From the NCBI GenBank assembly GCA_030549775.1, contig CM060175.1:9012455-9076454 (forward strand): DNA of 64,000 nucleotides, given 5' to 3'. Both the position numbers and the translations under genes were made by a program. The notes beneath the pieces are model-generated. The model did no database searches, was not told the origin of the DNA, and saw only the letters and a program-made list of their open reading frames with translations. The DNA comes from Tamarix chinensis (Eukaryota > Streptophyta > Magnoliopsida > Caryophyllales > Tamaricaceae). Shown here piece after piece: positions 21,514 to 33,422 of this stretch (positions within the stretch are counted from its first letter, which is position 1; each line of letters begins with the position of its first letter).

Positions 21514-24500
21514 TGTAACACCCCCATTTCTACCAACAAAAAGTTTTCATTTTAAAATATGATTTGTGAAAGGAAAATAAGACAAAAAGGGATTTTATTA
21601 TCACATTTATTATAAGGAGAGGTGTGTACATTTACTTAACCTATGATAGATACAAAGTTAGGTATGAAAACTCAACAACAAAAGAAAAAAATTATGGAAG
21701 GCAAAACTCTTTAGATTATAATTCCCAAAATAAAGGGCTGCCAAAAGCCAAAAAAACACTCAAATTCCCAAACATAGGATGACTACACTGAATAGCTAAA
21801 ACTACAAAAGTATTCCAAACACATACATCAAACCACTAAAAAAATAGTATAGAAGTATTTAGTAAATATACCCATCTCATAGCAAATAGCATGCTCACAT
21901 AACATCTATCATACCCATCGCTTGATAGTATCAAATCATGTATAACTCAAACATATGATCACATGCGAACACCTCACATCATGAATAACTCAAAAAATAA
22001 GACTAAGCATTCATTCCATATCAACAACTCATCTCACTCCCAAGACAGACTAGTCAAGGAAGCCACAAAAGTACCTAGTCAAGCATAACTCATCAAATCC
22101 ATTAAAAATTCCTTGATTCTAAGATATACTATTCAAGGAAGCCAAACAACCACCTAGCCATGTGTAACAATCAATTCAATTATAACTTCCTTCCTTCCAA
22201 GAAAGATTAGAAAAGGAAACCATAAAACCACTTAATCATGTGTCATTTATCTCATACTAGAGATTTAATATTAATTTGAGACGGATTGCAATCTCATCTG
22301 TGGAAAGAATAACAAGGATACACAATTCACATACATCCGAGATGACTCTCAAGGAAGCCATTGTGACATACTTACTGTCCGCCATAACTAAGTGTCCAAT
22401 ACCTTAATTATGTGTATCCCTTATAGGGTTGGTGATTTAACCTATAGAGGTAGAAAGGACCCACTGACTTAAAGGCTTTTAGCATTCAGAGGCCTAACTG
22501 AGGCTTAATATGCCTACCCAACTCAAATTATTTTTTATGTTAAAAGATTCGTATTTTATTAAAGTGACCACATATCACATAAAACACAACATCACCAATT
22601 TTACACTTAAACATTTCAAATCTTATACATATCACATAAAACACAACATTACCAATTTTACACTTAAACATTTCAAATCTTATTATTATCTTGATCTACT
22701 AGGGATGAGGAGAAAAATCATGTTATCATGCTAAGGGTTAAGGCATAATGAGAGATAGAGTTATTTTAAAATCAAAATATCATAATAGGTTAAAAGACCA
22801 AATTAGAAGAGGAAAAACATTTAGAATACAAACAAATCAAATAGGATATTTTCTCCAAAAATTCTATTCATGATATAATTACTATTTACGAAAAGACTAA
22901 ATCATTAAAATATCCCATAAGTATCTCATCTTTTCTATAATGCCTATTTTACCCCTTTTTTATCACAGATACTTATAAAGTACTAAATAAATTTCATAAA
23001 CCATAAAAAAATTAACATAAGCTCATTTATATCATTTCAAAGATATTAACACTCATAAATCAACTTGACTAAGAAACATGCAAAATCACCATTTTGCCCT
23101 TAATTATCCATAATTTCAAAAATAAAAATAAAATAGCCATCCTTTTATGAAAATTCATGAAAAATTAACACAATAATAATTATACCAAATATAGAATAAT
23201 TCAAACATAATTTTATCTTCCGAAAAACCAACAATGAGGAAAATGACCAATTCTCCCTTAGAACACTTGAAACTTCAAAAATTCATATTTTTCAACATAC
23301 TTGGATTTAAATCATGAAACCTTAAGCACATATCAATATCAATGTATATAACACCATGGAACTCAAATATTCTCAAAATCTTGTTGAACATAAGTGATCT
23401 CCCAAAAATATCCTTAATTATGCTTACACTTGCAAAAATCATAATCATTCACTTACCAGATCAAACCCAAATATATAATATATCAAAATTGAGTTAAAAT
23501 ACCTATAAATTCAATATAACCATCAAAATGAACAAAAAACCTTAGAAGCCTTGTAAATAGCTAGTAGACTAAGAGGCACACCTAAGGCTAAATCCACAAT
23601 CACAACACTTTCAACTATATAGGTCATACATGCTTTAGCATACATAATTCCCTAAAATCACGTACTCCAATACTCAACCCAAGAGGTTCTTAAACATCAA
23701 GGAGCCATTCTTAATATACAAATTATAAACATATCCAAACCTAATACCAAACATAGTAAAACACATAATAGCAAAATCTATTTTTTAAGAGTATAGGAGT
23801 TTTACCCTTTGCTAAATATCAACCAAATAAACTTCAAATAGAGAAAGAAGATTCTCCTAGCCCACTCCACCATTAGCCAAAATGATATATCTCAAAAATC
23901 ATAGAAAATATATGAAAAAAATACTCTTTTCACTCATCTAACTTAGAGAAAATTAGTAGGAAATAAAGGGGGTTATATAAGAGTACTCTTTAATTCTTAA
24001 AGCTCCATAAAAACCTTCAAACTATATAATTAATATTTTTTATCTTCTTCTTGATAGCTATTGGATGAGAGGGCTTAGTTTAATATAACTTTGATGAGTT
24101 TTGGAGTTTTTCAAGCTTGAATAATGGTAAAGGAGGTTCAATCATGGTGTGGGAATGGAGAAGGATGGCATGATTGAAGAATAAAATAATAAGATGATGG
24201 GAAGAAAGTAGAAGAGAGGTTTGTGGGTGAATTTATGTTATATTCATTTAGTTTAAGTATCATTAAACCTTGAGGAGTTAATTTAGTTTTGTCCTCATGC
24301 GTTATATAATATGGTTGTAATAAATGCCTAGAGGGTGTGTATACTCCAATGATAAGAAGGGTGGAGGATGATTTGGTGTGAGGTGGGGATGGAGAAAGAA
24401 GAAGAAGAAAAAGAATAAGAAGAAGAAGAAGACAAATTAGGGGAGGTGTTATTTGGTGGAGGTAAAGTTTGGGAGGATATTACCTAAAATTCATTTAGTG

Positions 24501-25689
24501 TCATAGGGTCCACTAGGATCATTATAAAGATAAAGATAATATAATATTTTGGGTGTATTTGGGGGAGGTTGAGACTGAAAAAAATTGAGGAGAATAAAAG
24601 AGGGTAGAAGGTGGTTGGGGGAGGTACATGAGGTGAGTGGACCATTAATTAATAAATGAAGGGTTGAAAAAGTCTTACTTTACTACAATTTAGATTAGGT
24701 CATAATAATATAATATATTATTACATTTATGTAGGAAATTTTGTGGAATATTGTGAATTAAAGAGATGAAGAAGATAAGCATACAGTGAGTAAGAAAGCC
24801 ACTTGAATAGATTAGCTAATTTCACTTAATTTAGGAAGTCAAGTAAGATTATAAGATAAATTTTTATTTTGTCTTTTATCATTTTAGGATAATATTGGAA
24901 TTAAATGAATGGTACAAGGATATGGCACCAACTTACAGGCCTCATAAGGCCACGTTTAGCCCACACACAAAGTCAGAAGGATCAAGGTCCATATTAGATA
25001 TAAATGATAAGGTTTAAAGAGTTAAAAAATGCATTTTTAATAGACTTTAATGTTTAAAAATTAGAAATAAATTATAAATTTAATAAAAACTAAAATAAAT
25101 TATTTTTAAATAACTAATTACTCAAAAATATTGAAATACAGTTATATTTAAGATTATACAAATTTCAAATCACTAGAAATATCATTTATGAGTTCAAACC
25201 ATAAGAAAAGATAAAATAGAATAAATAGAAAACGAGTATATAATTTCATAAATATTTTCTTTCTATGTTGAAAATAATGTTTCAAGGTTTTTCATAAAAT
25301 TTAGTGATTTTCGATGAGGATAAGTACATAAAATAACACTCTTAAAGTGAAAATTTGAGTTTTCAAGGAATAATTCAAAATAAATATGAATAAATTTTCA
25401 AAAATTATAAAATTTATCAAAATAATATGTATCACATTTTTTAATGCAAATATATGATAAAATCAGAATTTAACTTAGAAAGTACTCGTTAGAGGTTCCA
25501 TAAACTTAAAAAGATGTAATAAACATCATAAAATTGAAAACTAAGATTAAGGTTTTAAAGTATGTATAAAATGTTTTTTCTTGTAAATGTTTAATCTTTA
25601 GATACTCTATGGTCTTATATATTTACTAAGTAAGAATTTTTCTTCCATTGGAATTTAATTTAATTAGAAGGATGAATAGGGGTGTTACA
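21514..25689 (-). mobile_element. Solo giant LTR (4,176 bp), Ty3/gypsy family
   Basis: The segment begins TGTAACACCC and ends GGGTGTTACA, perfect inverted termini of at least ten bases, flanked by CTTAG on both sides. It holds no gag, pol or primer-binding site, so it is a solo LTR left by recombination between the two LTRs of a full element. The conserved family block lies at 22531-22566, in the same orientation as in the LTR at 39391, so the sense strand is minus. Purine-rich GAAGAAG runs at 24380-24460 correspond to the pyrimidine-rich 5' part of the sister LTRs. CG dinucleotides are very rare, pointing to an old, deaminated copy. Confidence 0.88.
22570..22683. repeat. Two tandem 57-bp units
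   Basis: The segments 22570-22626 and 22627-22683 are near-identical and both begin ACATATCACATAAAACACAA. Because 57 is divisible by three, an accidental reading frame repeats a 19-residue peptide. It lies inside the solo LTR just beyond its conserved block and is a private duplication of this copy. Confidence 0.9.
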
Positions 25690-25694
25690 CTTAG
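25690..25694. repeat. Target-site duplication CTTAG, right copy
   Basis: Right partner of 21509-21513. Confidence 0.9.
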
Positions 25695-26214
25695 AATCTC
25701 AAGGAAAAGTTGTTCAATACTCTATTGGAAAGGTGGTGTTAGTATAGATAAAGGAAAAAAGTTCTTGAGGTAAGGTAATACTCTTGTATTTCATGTAAGT
25801 CATTCCCTTCACATATGTAGTGAAGATGAGTAGTTAAATTGATTAAGCAACTTCTTCTTGAGAAGGGGAGAATTTGTGTTACTTAGCTCAAGGGGAGGAT
25901 TATTGGGTGTAAACAAAGTCTCACATTGATAAACTAGATGAATTTAAACCAATATATGATCATAGTGAGCTACTCCTCCTACTACTAATTGATTTTAGGA
26001 TGGAAGCCCACTTGGGCTTCTTATTAGGCTAGTATTGGGCTCAACTATATTCCCTATAAGTGGTGCCATAAACAAGCATTGAATATGCAATTATAGAAGT
26101 AAACGACATCAATAGTAGATGATGGTTCTAAAAAGAATACAGATAGTTCAAAAAATGTTGTAGCGAATAATTTTTTAATACAAGTGAGAAATTAACTATT
26201 AAGGATTTTATAAC
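25695..26214. other. Flank of the solo LTR, LTR-like debris without gene
   Basis: The stretch from about 25910 contains AAAGTCTCACATTGATAAAC and GCCCACTTGGGCTTCTTATTAGGCTAGTATTGGGCTC words, reminiscent of plant copia LTR or TRIM segments. No termini were identified. It leads into the copia pol remnant. Confidence 0.35.
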
Positions 26215-27156
26215 GGACATGGGTGTGGCCCATCATATGATAGGAAATATCTCATCTCTTGTAGATTTAGGAGATGTTGTAGTGTGTTTAGTGGGGATGC
26301 TAGACTGTCAAAGTGTAGTGACAGCTAAGGAAGAATCTGTGTTGAATGAAAGGGTGAAACTTACCAAGGTTCTTTATGTTCCTACCTTGCATTACATATT
26401 TATTTCTATATCATAATTGATTGCAAAGTTTGCATGTGTTATATAATTTTCTAATAAATTTTGTGTTATATAGGGCCATACTTAGAGCATAATGATTAGT
26501 GTGGGTGAATAGAGAGAAGGGCTATATTACTTCTAAGGAGTGATATTTGCAACAACATTAGTAAGTAATGATCAATCAATTTTTTATTTATGATGTCATA
26601 TAATGGGTCATCCATAAAAAAAGATTATCAAGTTAGTTCTTGAACTTCGTTATGATAGATGTAGTAATGTGAGTAAAATTATTTGTGATGCTCACTGTCC
26701 TACACAACAAGCTCGTGCCTCTTTTTCTTCTAGTGATAATAAAGTGAAATATGTTTTTGATTTGATACATTATAGGGCATGGGGTCATTATTTACTATCA
26801 CTTATGATTATTATAGACTTGTATGGATATCTTTGTTGCATGATAAGAAAGAAGTGGCAAAGAAAATGGTTAACTTCTTTGTTATGGTTAAAAGATAATT
26901 TTATAAGAAGGTGAAGATAATGCATAGTGATAATGGGACAGAACTTACATGTTTAGGATCATACTTTTGGGAGCAAGGTATCATCCATTAAAGCTCTTGT
27001 GTAAGTCCACAACAAAACAGGGGTGTAGAATGAAAGCATTGCCATATTCTAAATATGGCATATGCCTTATGATTTCATATTCGTTTCCTTATTAATTTGG
27101 GGGGGGATGTATGTAGACTATAGATTACCTTATTAATCGCATGCCAAAAATTGGAG
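26215..27156 (+). pseudogene. Ty1/copia protease-end and integrase N-terminal remnant
   Basis: The open piece 26219-26416 encodes a copia protease and pre-integrase start (AHHMIGNISSL, then LTKVLYVPTLHYIFISIS), corresponding to the SGASHHMTGN and VLYVPxLxxNLLSVS blocks. The piece 26669-26914 encodes CDAHCPTQQARASFSSSDNKVKYVFDLIHYRAWGHYL, the integrase catalytic-core entry with the usual HxDLWGP decayed to HYRAWGH. Frames continue through HSDNGTEL near 26925 and AYALxFHIRFLIN and DYLINRMP to about 27150. The reading is then cut by an insertion and resumes at 33423 in the same frame order. Confidence 0.85.
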
Positions 27157-27158
27157 TG
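27153..27158. repeat. Possible target-site duplication GGAGTG, left copy
   Basis: GGAGTG here and at 33423-33428 bracket the sequence that interrupts the copia integrase. The copia reading resumes right after the second copy. No matching inverted termini were seen next to it, so the inserted element type is unknown. Confidence 0.5.
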
Positions 27159-27804
27159 ATCATAGCCGGTACCAATTTAAACCCTCTTATTGTCAATTTT
27201 CGTATTAGTAAATAAGGGTATCTATCTAAGTTGGGTATTTAGAGGGCTTGCCTAAATTTAGCTAGTACACAAATAATAAAATAAAAGATTCTAAAGCACA
27301 TAAACATAAATAATATGATAAAAAAATTATGGGGGTTTAAAATAGAAAATTATAAACACCCAATAAAATGAAATAAGAAAATAATTGTTGACGAATAAAA
27401 ACATAACAATGTGCTAGGAAAGTCAAAATCCACCACTAGACTAGGTTTTCTAAATCATATTTTAATCTTAAGAAAGAGACTGACCAAGTTTCAAGCCAAA
27501 AGCATGCCTATGCATCTTATATTACTTTCTTAAAATAATTAATTAGACAAAGCACCAATATTAAATCTTATCAAATTCTAGTAGTATAGTTGCAATAAGT
27601 GGCTCTTATATTTGACTAGATTTAAATCATTGAGCATAAGTGGAATGATGGCAATCTAAGTACCTAAACTAATACATATAGCGTGTCTAATTATATTCTT
27701 CTCCTTTAATCCACAAGTATCTAAACGTTCCACTACTACAGCTAGAATCACAAAAATATTAAGTGAAATATTATCTAGCCCAGCTACAATTCATACATAT
27801 GAAT

Positions 27805-27809
27805 TCTAG
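27805..27809. repeat. Target-site duplication TCTAG, left copy
   Basis: TCTAG precedes the TGAAATGCCCC terminus at 27810 and recurs at 32437-32441 directly after GGGGTGTTACA. Perfect 5-bp duplication. Confidence 0.88.
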
Positions 27810-28249
27810 TGAAATGCCCCGAAAATTCCTAATTTTATAAATTATATTTAAATGAGGTTTTATTAGAAATTTATTTAAATAAATTATTTTTATTAAAATA
27901 AAAGGATATTTAATTAGGGAAATTAAGAAGAAATTTATAAGTATTTTTATTAGAAAAGGATTTGGGTATTTTAGCTAATTAAGCATTTTATTTTGAAAAT
28001 TAATTAAATAAATTATTTTATTTAAAATAAGAAGGAGAAAATATTTTCAAATTAATATTAATTTTATAAATAATTTAATTGGAGAAAATTAGAGTGTTTT
28101 GCTAATTAAAAAGGAATTTATGGAAACCTTTTAAAAATCCTAATTTGGACTAAAATAGGATTTAAATATTATTTTATTCAAATATTATTATTTTTAAATA
28201 TCCAAATTATTTTAATTAATTTAAATACCCAACATAATTATTTCTCCCT

Positions 28250-28800
28250 TTTTCTTTTTCCTTTTCTTTCCTTTTTCTTCTTTTTCTTCTTCTTTTCTTT
28301 TTCTTTTCCTTCTCCCCGAACTGGGCCAGCCCGACGGCCCAGTCTTCCTTTCCTTTCTTCCTCGGCCCAGCCCACGCGACCGGCGTCCTTACCGTCCCAC
28401 GCTGCGCCGCGTTCTTTGCCGTTTCTCACTAAAACGCCGCGTTGCGTTTAATAAACCTTCGACTCGCGCCCGACCGCCCGGTCTGCCTCCCTTTCTTTTC
28501 TTTTCTTTCTTCCCTGAGCCGCCCGGTCCAGCCCCCTTCTTCCTCCCCCAACCCCTCGCACCTGCCAGCCCCGACGCAACCTGCAACTCCCCGCCGAAAA
28601 TGGCGGCACCGGCTACGAGAGGTCTGACCGGCCGAGTCACCTCTCTTTTTCTTCCTCTCGGCTCGCACATTAGCTTGGAATAATCAATTACCCCTAACTC
28701 CCGCTCATTCTCTCTCTCTGGCTTCGCGAAGGTTCGACCCCGACCCAAGCTTAGGTCGGTCAATTTCTGTCACCGGCCGCCAAAACCATAGCAATAAATG
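28250..28800 (+). promoter_or_regulatory. GC- and CpG-rich upstream segment of the LTR
   Basis: A pyrimidine-rich stretch (28245-28320) leads into about 450 bases rich in CG dinucleotides, striking in otherwise AT-rich DNA. It ends some 40-50 bases before a TATA box. In an LTR the U3 part carries the element promoter, so this is the likely promoter-proximal region. The open frames across it on both strands are composition artefacts. Confidence 0.5.
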
Positions 28801-28842
28801 TCATCCACGCGACCCCCAAAAACCTAATAACCCATCTAAAAT

Positions 28843-28851
28843 CTATATATA
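28843..28851 (+). promoter_or_regulatory. LTR TATA box
   Basis: CTATATATA lies downstream of the GC-rich segment and is followed about 30 bases later by a pyrimidine-rich CTTCTTCC stretch that could hold the transcription start. A matching CTATATATATATG occurs at 35182-35192 in the sister LTR. Confidence 0.55.
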
Positions 28852-30459
28852 TCCTGGTTGTGAGTGTGGTCGAGACTTCTTCCTTCCGAAACCCTAAGTC
28901 AGAATCGCCCAGCCACCGCCCCATCAGACGCCATTATCTCCTTCCCCGGCCAACTTCAACACCACCTCTTGCTACCAATCTCTTCCCTGCAATTCCCTCT
29001 AGCTAACTAAGCCCTTCAAATCCTTCGATTCTTCTTGAATGAGCTGCCATAACCATGCAAAGTTTGCTGCTCATCTCGCCAGAATTTTTACCCCGAAACC
29101 TTAAACCACCGTCCTCCGCCACATACGCCACTTCTGCCACCCTATAAACCACCCAATATCTCCTTCTAAGTCTCCTCCACCGAACCATAAGCTTATTTTA
29201 TTTTTCTCCTTTCCCCTTCCCTCTTTTTCTTCATTTTCACCCCTCTTAGATCACTTTTCCGGCGACCTCCGGGAACCACCGCCGGTGCCACCAATACCCT
29301 CCAACTCAAGGTGAAACCCTAGAACTTTTAAATACTTACTTTTGATTTATTGATAATTATTATGCTTTTATTCTAATTTTTAATGCTAATTCGAGTTTAA
29401 TTATTATTACTATAATTATTATTATTGTGGTTATCAACTGTATTTTAATTTCTAAATTTGGTTGACAGGTCTGGGAGTATTATTGAGTAAGATAAATTAT
29501 TATTCTCGAATTTTACCTATTTAATGTAATTATTACATGTTTAATAATATTATTAATAATATAATTAATATTATTATTGTTAGTATAATTAGTTATTTGA
29601 TACTGCAATTATTTCAGGAGAATTAGAAACCTAAAATTTTAATTAAGTCTCGTAGCTTTGCCTTTTATTATTATTTTTAGCATTCTTAACATTATTACTA
29701 ATTATCTTATTATTATTAACCATATTAACTTTATATAATAAGTATATGTATAATATTAATATCTTTTTACATTTCAAATAGTATTATCATTAAATGGGGA
29801 GGTTTTGAAATCCACTTTGTAAATTTAAGCCTTAGATTATTATTATTATTAAGTTTTCTATTAATATTATTACTATTAGTAATAATTTGTTATTATTAAA
29901 ATTATTATTATAATAAATATTATTATTATTATTACCTTTACTAAATTTATTTCGGTAAAGGGTAGAAACCCTTATATCACCTTTTTACTTTAAATTATAA
30001 TAGTATGTATTAATGTTTTAGTGGTTTTGGGCATAATTAATTAAGAATCAAGACTTAAGATAAATTAGAAACTAATAGTAGTATAGGAAGGAAGCTAATC
30101 CTAGTATTTCTTCCCCATAATAGGTAAAACCAGTCAAAACCCTAAGAAGGCGTAGGAGCGTGCTCCAAGACCGGTGTCGTTTTAGGTAAGGAGTGCTAAG
30201 GCCTTTTATGTGCTTATGTGTATTATGTGTTTCGCATGTTATGTATCTAATGTTTATTATAATTAAATATTTTATATGTGGTATGACTTGGAGTTGAAGT
30301 ATGTTGTGCATGGTATGTGTATTAATTATGTATGATGATATGTGTTGTGTATGTGAGGACGTCGATGTGGTTTGTGTGAGAGGAAGGATGAAAAAGGAGG
30401 ATGGGGAAAGAAGTTGACTAAGGGAAGTGAGTTGACCTAATTTTATGGTTTTATAAGGA

Positions 30460-30910
30460 ATATCTAGTTTATGATGCTATTTGGGAGAATTTAAGTTATG
30501 ATATTATATGGGAGAGTTTAATTTATGATTGATTGAGAGAATTAAATTATGGTTTGTTTGGGAGAATTTAGTTTATGATGTTATTTGGGATAATGTAATT
30601 TATAATATTATATGGGAGAATTTAAGTTATGATTTGATTGGGAGAGTTAATTTATAATTTATTTGGGAGAATTTAGTTTACGATGTTATTTGGGAGAATG
30701 TAATTTATAATATTATATGGGAGAATTTAAGTTATGATTTGATTGGGAGAGTTAATTTATAATTTGTTTGGGAGAATCTAATTCATGATGTTATTTGGGA
30801 AAACGTAATTTATGATATTATATGGGGGAATCTAATTTATGATTTGCTTGGGGGATTTCAATTTATAGTTTTCCTTGGGAGATTCTAATTTATGATTTTA
30901 TGTGGAAGAA
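30460..30910 (+). repeat. Minisatellite-like array within the LTR
   Basis: About 450 bases are built of units of about 25-30 bases such as GGGAGAATTTAAGTTATGAT alternating with GTTATTTGGGAGAATGTAAT. A higher-order period of about 120-150 bases is visible: the segment from about 30575 recurs from about 30690. Not seen in the sister LTRs. Confidence 0.85.
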
Positions 30911-31439
30911 TCTTTATGGCTTGAATTTAGGGTTTGGTATGGAAGAATCTTTATGGTTTGAATTTAGGGTTTGGAATGGGTGAATCTTTGGTTTTGGTTG
31001 GATTGAATTTATGGTTTTGTATGACGGAATCTAGGGTTTACCTGGTGGTATTAATGGATGTATGTTGGTATTAGGGTTTGTATGATGATATTAAGGTTTG
31101 CATGGGGGGATTAATGTCTGCATGGGTATGAAATTTACGTGTGGAAAGTTAATTTGGGATGTAAGGAAGGTAATGTAAGTGTTGTTTGGGTGTTTGAGCA
31201 TTTGGGATGGAAAATAGCACGTGGAGCAAATTAAGGGTACGGAGGACACTGAATTAGGGTTTGGAGTGGTTAATTATGGATTTTGAGGCTGCTTAGAGTT
31301 TGGGTTATCACGTGTATTTGGTAATTAAAGTGTAATTATGGAATTTTATGATTTGTGATGTGTGGTGACTTATGCATGTTTGGTGAAAGCCTTTGAATAA
31401 GATACTTAAGACACTAATCATTTAAAGTGGAAGATTATT

Positions 31440-31790
31440 GAGCCGGGTCCAGCCGATCCACCGGTTAGGAATAGTGGTTAGGGTTTAACCCTATGTGTGA
31501 CCGATCCACCGGTAATAATAGTGGTGAGGACTTTGTCCCGCAAGTGTCCGGCCTACCGGAAATAATAGTGGGGTGACTCGAGCTCAATAAAAATAAATCA
31601 TAGTTGCCAAAACATTTAAAAGGTACTAATTACTTACAGTGGAACACCATGTGAGCAGGAACCAGCCGATCCACCGGTAAGGAATAGTGGTGAGGACTTT
31701 GTCCCGCAAGTGACCGATCCACCGGCGAATAATAGTGGTGTGGACTTTGTCCCGCAAGTGACCGGCCCACCGGCAATAATAGTGGGGTGT
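31440..31790 (+). repeat. Tandem repeats with GATCCACCGGTAATAATAGT units
   Basis: Six or so copies of a unit of about 50-60 bases (GATCCACCGG, AATAATAGTGG and GACTTTGTCCCGCAAGTG parts) form two groups separated by a spacer around 31580-31660. They occupy the place where the sister LTRs at 34787 and 39391 carry a different repeat based on AGGTAGGCACGAAGG. Confidence 0.85.
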
Positions 31791-32436
31791 TCCTGTACTT
31801 ACATGGATTTGATAAAAGGCATGGTGTGTATCGACTTCTGATAAAAGATTAATTAAGTGATTAATTCAGATTATTCATGGGCCTTTGTACGTACTTTTAC
31901 CTGGTTAATCATGTGCATTTATGAATATGCTCTTTTACGTCCTGCATGATTTATGTAGTTATGTATTGGCCTTAGTGATCAAGTCACCTTACTCAGTACT
32001 GGACCCGTACTGATACTACCTTGGTTGATGGGTCCTGTGATGATCCACCGATGGTGGGGAGCAGACCTCTTGTGCAGGTTTAAGATCAGAGATTGTTTTG
32101 GGGTGGCAGGCCTGACTTGAGTGAGTAGGCAATCCGGAATTTGACCCATCGGGTTTTATCTTGTTTAAATGTATTTCTATTTGGAAGTTACAAGTGTTAA
32201 TAAACGTTTATGCGTACTCTAATTTTATTGTATGATCTTTTGAATTCTTTTATGAATTGTTAATTTGAATTTAATGTAAATCTTTTCTTTAGCCTTAGCA
32301 CTTGGTACTGGAACGGTCGGAGAGAACCGGTCTGGTACTAAGTGTGGCGGTAACATTCCCAGAATTCACAGGTTTTAAGTGTTTCTATCTTAATTGCTTC
32401 CGTTTAAAAAAAATTAGTGAATTTTGGGGTGTTACA

Positions 32437-32441
32437 TCTAG
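32437..32441. repeat. Target-site duplication TCTAG, right copy
   Basis: Right partner of 27805-27809. Confidence 0.88.
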
Positions 32442-33422
32442 AATGTTCATATAGCCTCCTAACAAGCATATAATCATACACACTGTCATTATAAGGAAGC
32501 CATAATGAAACATGTACTATCTAAATCATACTTGACATAATAACATATATAAATGATAACAATTAAAGTAGAGTTAAATGACAATGTCGTAAAATAAATA
32601 CAATTAATATTACATCTCAAATCATGTTTTAGGGATTCAGTCTATTCTCTAGCAATAGAAAGTTATCAGCTAATCATAATAAATTAATTAACTACACAAA
32701 AATATAAGTCAAAAATATATATTAAAAATATAGGAAAAAAGAACCGAAAATAAATGCCCAGCTGAATATTTCTCTCTCTTTGTCTCTCTACCGAATGTTC
32801 TTTCTTTGCTCTCCTCTCAACCTTTATGCCTATGTCAATCTTTCCTCCTCTCTCTGCTCTATGTGTGTGTGTGTCTCTCCTCTTTTATTGCTCATCCTTT
32901 ATGTCTCTTCTCTGTACCTCTATCTTCAATCAGTCCTCTCCACCTATCTCTATATCTCTTTTCTCTTTTCTTTATTGTTGGTAGTGCCTTCTCCATCTTC
33001 TTTTTCCTCTTTCCACTATGCCTGATTGTGCCCTACCTTTTCTTTCCCTCTTCTTTATTTTTTCTCACAAGTCCTTCGTGTCAAGCCTTCTCTCACTTCT
33101 GTCAGGCTTTTTCTTTTATTTTTTTCTCTTCTTTGTTGCGTCATCCCTTTTCTTATTTTTATCTTAATGGGTTTGACCCCTTTTCTTCTTTCATTAGACG
33201 ACACATTGTCGTCTTCTTTTTCTTTTCTTTTTTTCTTTTTTTCCAATTTTAGCTACAAAATAAAATTAAAAGAACTAATAAATAATTCCATAATTTAATC
33301 CCACCAAATTTATATTATAGTAGCTCATATAATTAAATATATGAGATTATTAATATCACTTAAGTATATAATTATAATTATCCTCATATATTTTTCAAAT
33401 AAAAGACCAAAAGACAAGATTA

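Larger units (their letters stand above)
27810..32436 (+). mobile_element. Solo giant LTR (4,627 bp), Ty3/gypsy family, best preserved copy
   Basis: Runs from TGAAATGCCCC to GGGGTGTTACA, flanked by TCTAG on both sides. The left end is a mutated TGTAACGCCCC-type terminus. No internal genes or PBS are present, so it is a solo LTR. Its 3' end (32281-32436) reads as the reverse complement of the first 160 bases of the LTR at 39391 (shared GTTACCGCCACACTTGGTAC-like segment), giving sense = plus. A GC-rich, CpG-rich segment (28250-28800) precedes a TATA box (28843-28851). Private tandem repeats occur at 30460-30910 and 31440-31790. The many retained CG dinucleotides suggest it is younger than the copies at 21514 and 34787. 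Confidence 0.88.
27159..33422. mobile_element. Unclassified insertion splitting the copia element (contains a solo LTR)
   Basis: After removing the giant LTR at 27810-32436 and one copy of its target duplication, about 1.6 kb remains (27159-27809 and 32437-33422). It has no coding similarity. It is AT-rich with a pyrimidine-rich, TCTCTC-bearing end at 32765-33250. Its length, lack of genes and position between direct GGAGTG repeats suggest a decayed solo LTR or a non-autonomous element. Terminal TG/CA or inverted repeats cannot be fixed, so the type is open. Confidence 0.45.

Noticed and set aside
22510..22734. Plus-strand frame with a repeated 19-residue peptide
   Set aside because: Explained by the 57-bp tandem duplication inside a solo LTR. 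No evidence of selection or a start context.
28238..28763. Minus- and plus-strand frames in the CpG-rich segment
   Set aside because: They lie in the promoter-like part of a solo LTR, are Arg/Gly rich and match no family.
32780..33298. Hydrophobic Leu/Phe/Ser-rich plus-strand frames resembling membrane proteins
   Set aside because: CT-rich low-complexity DNA. The apparent membrane segments come from TTC/CTC/TCT runs, with several frames overlapping.
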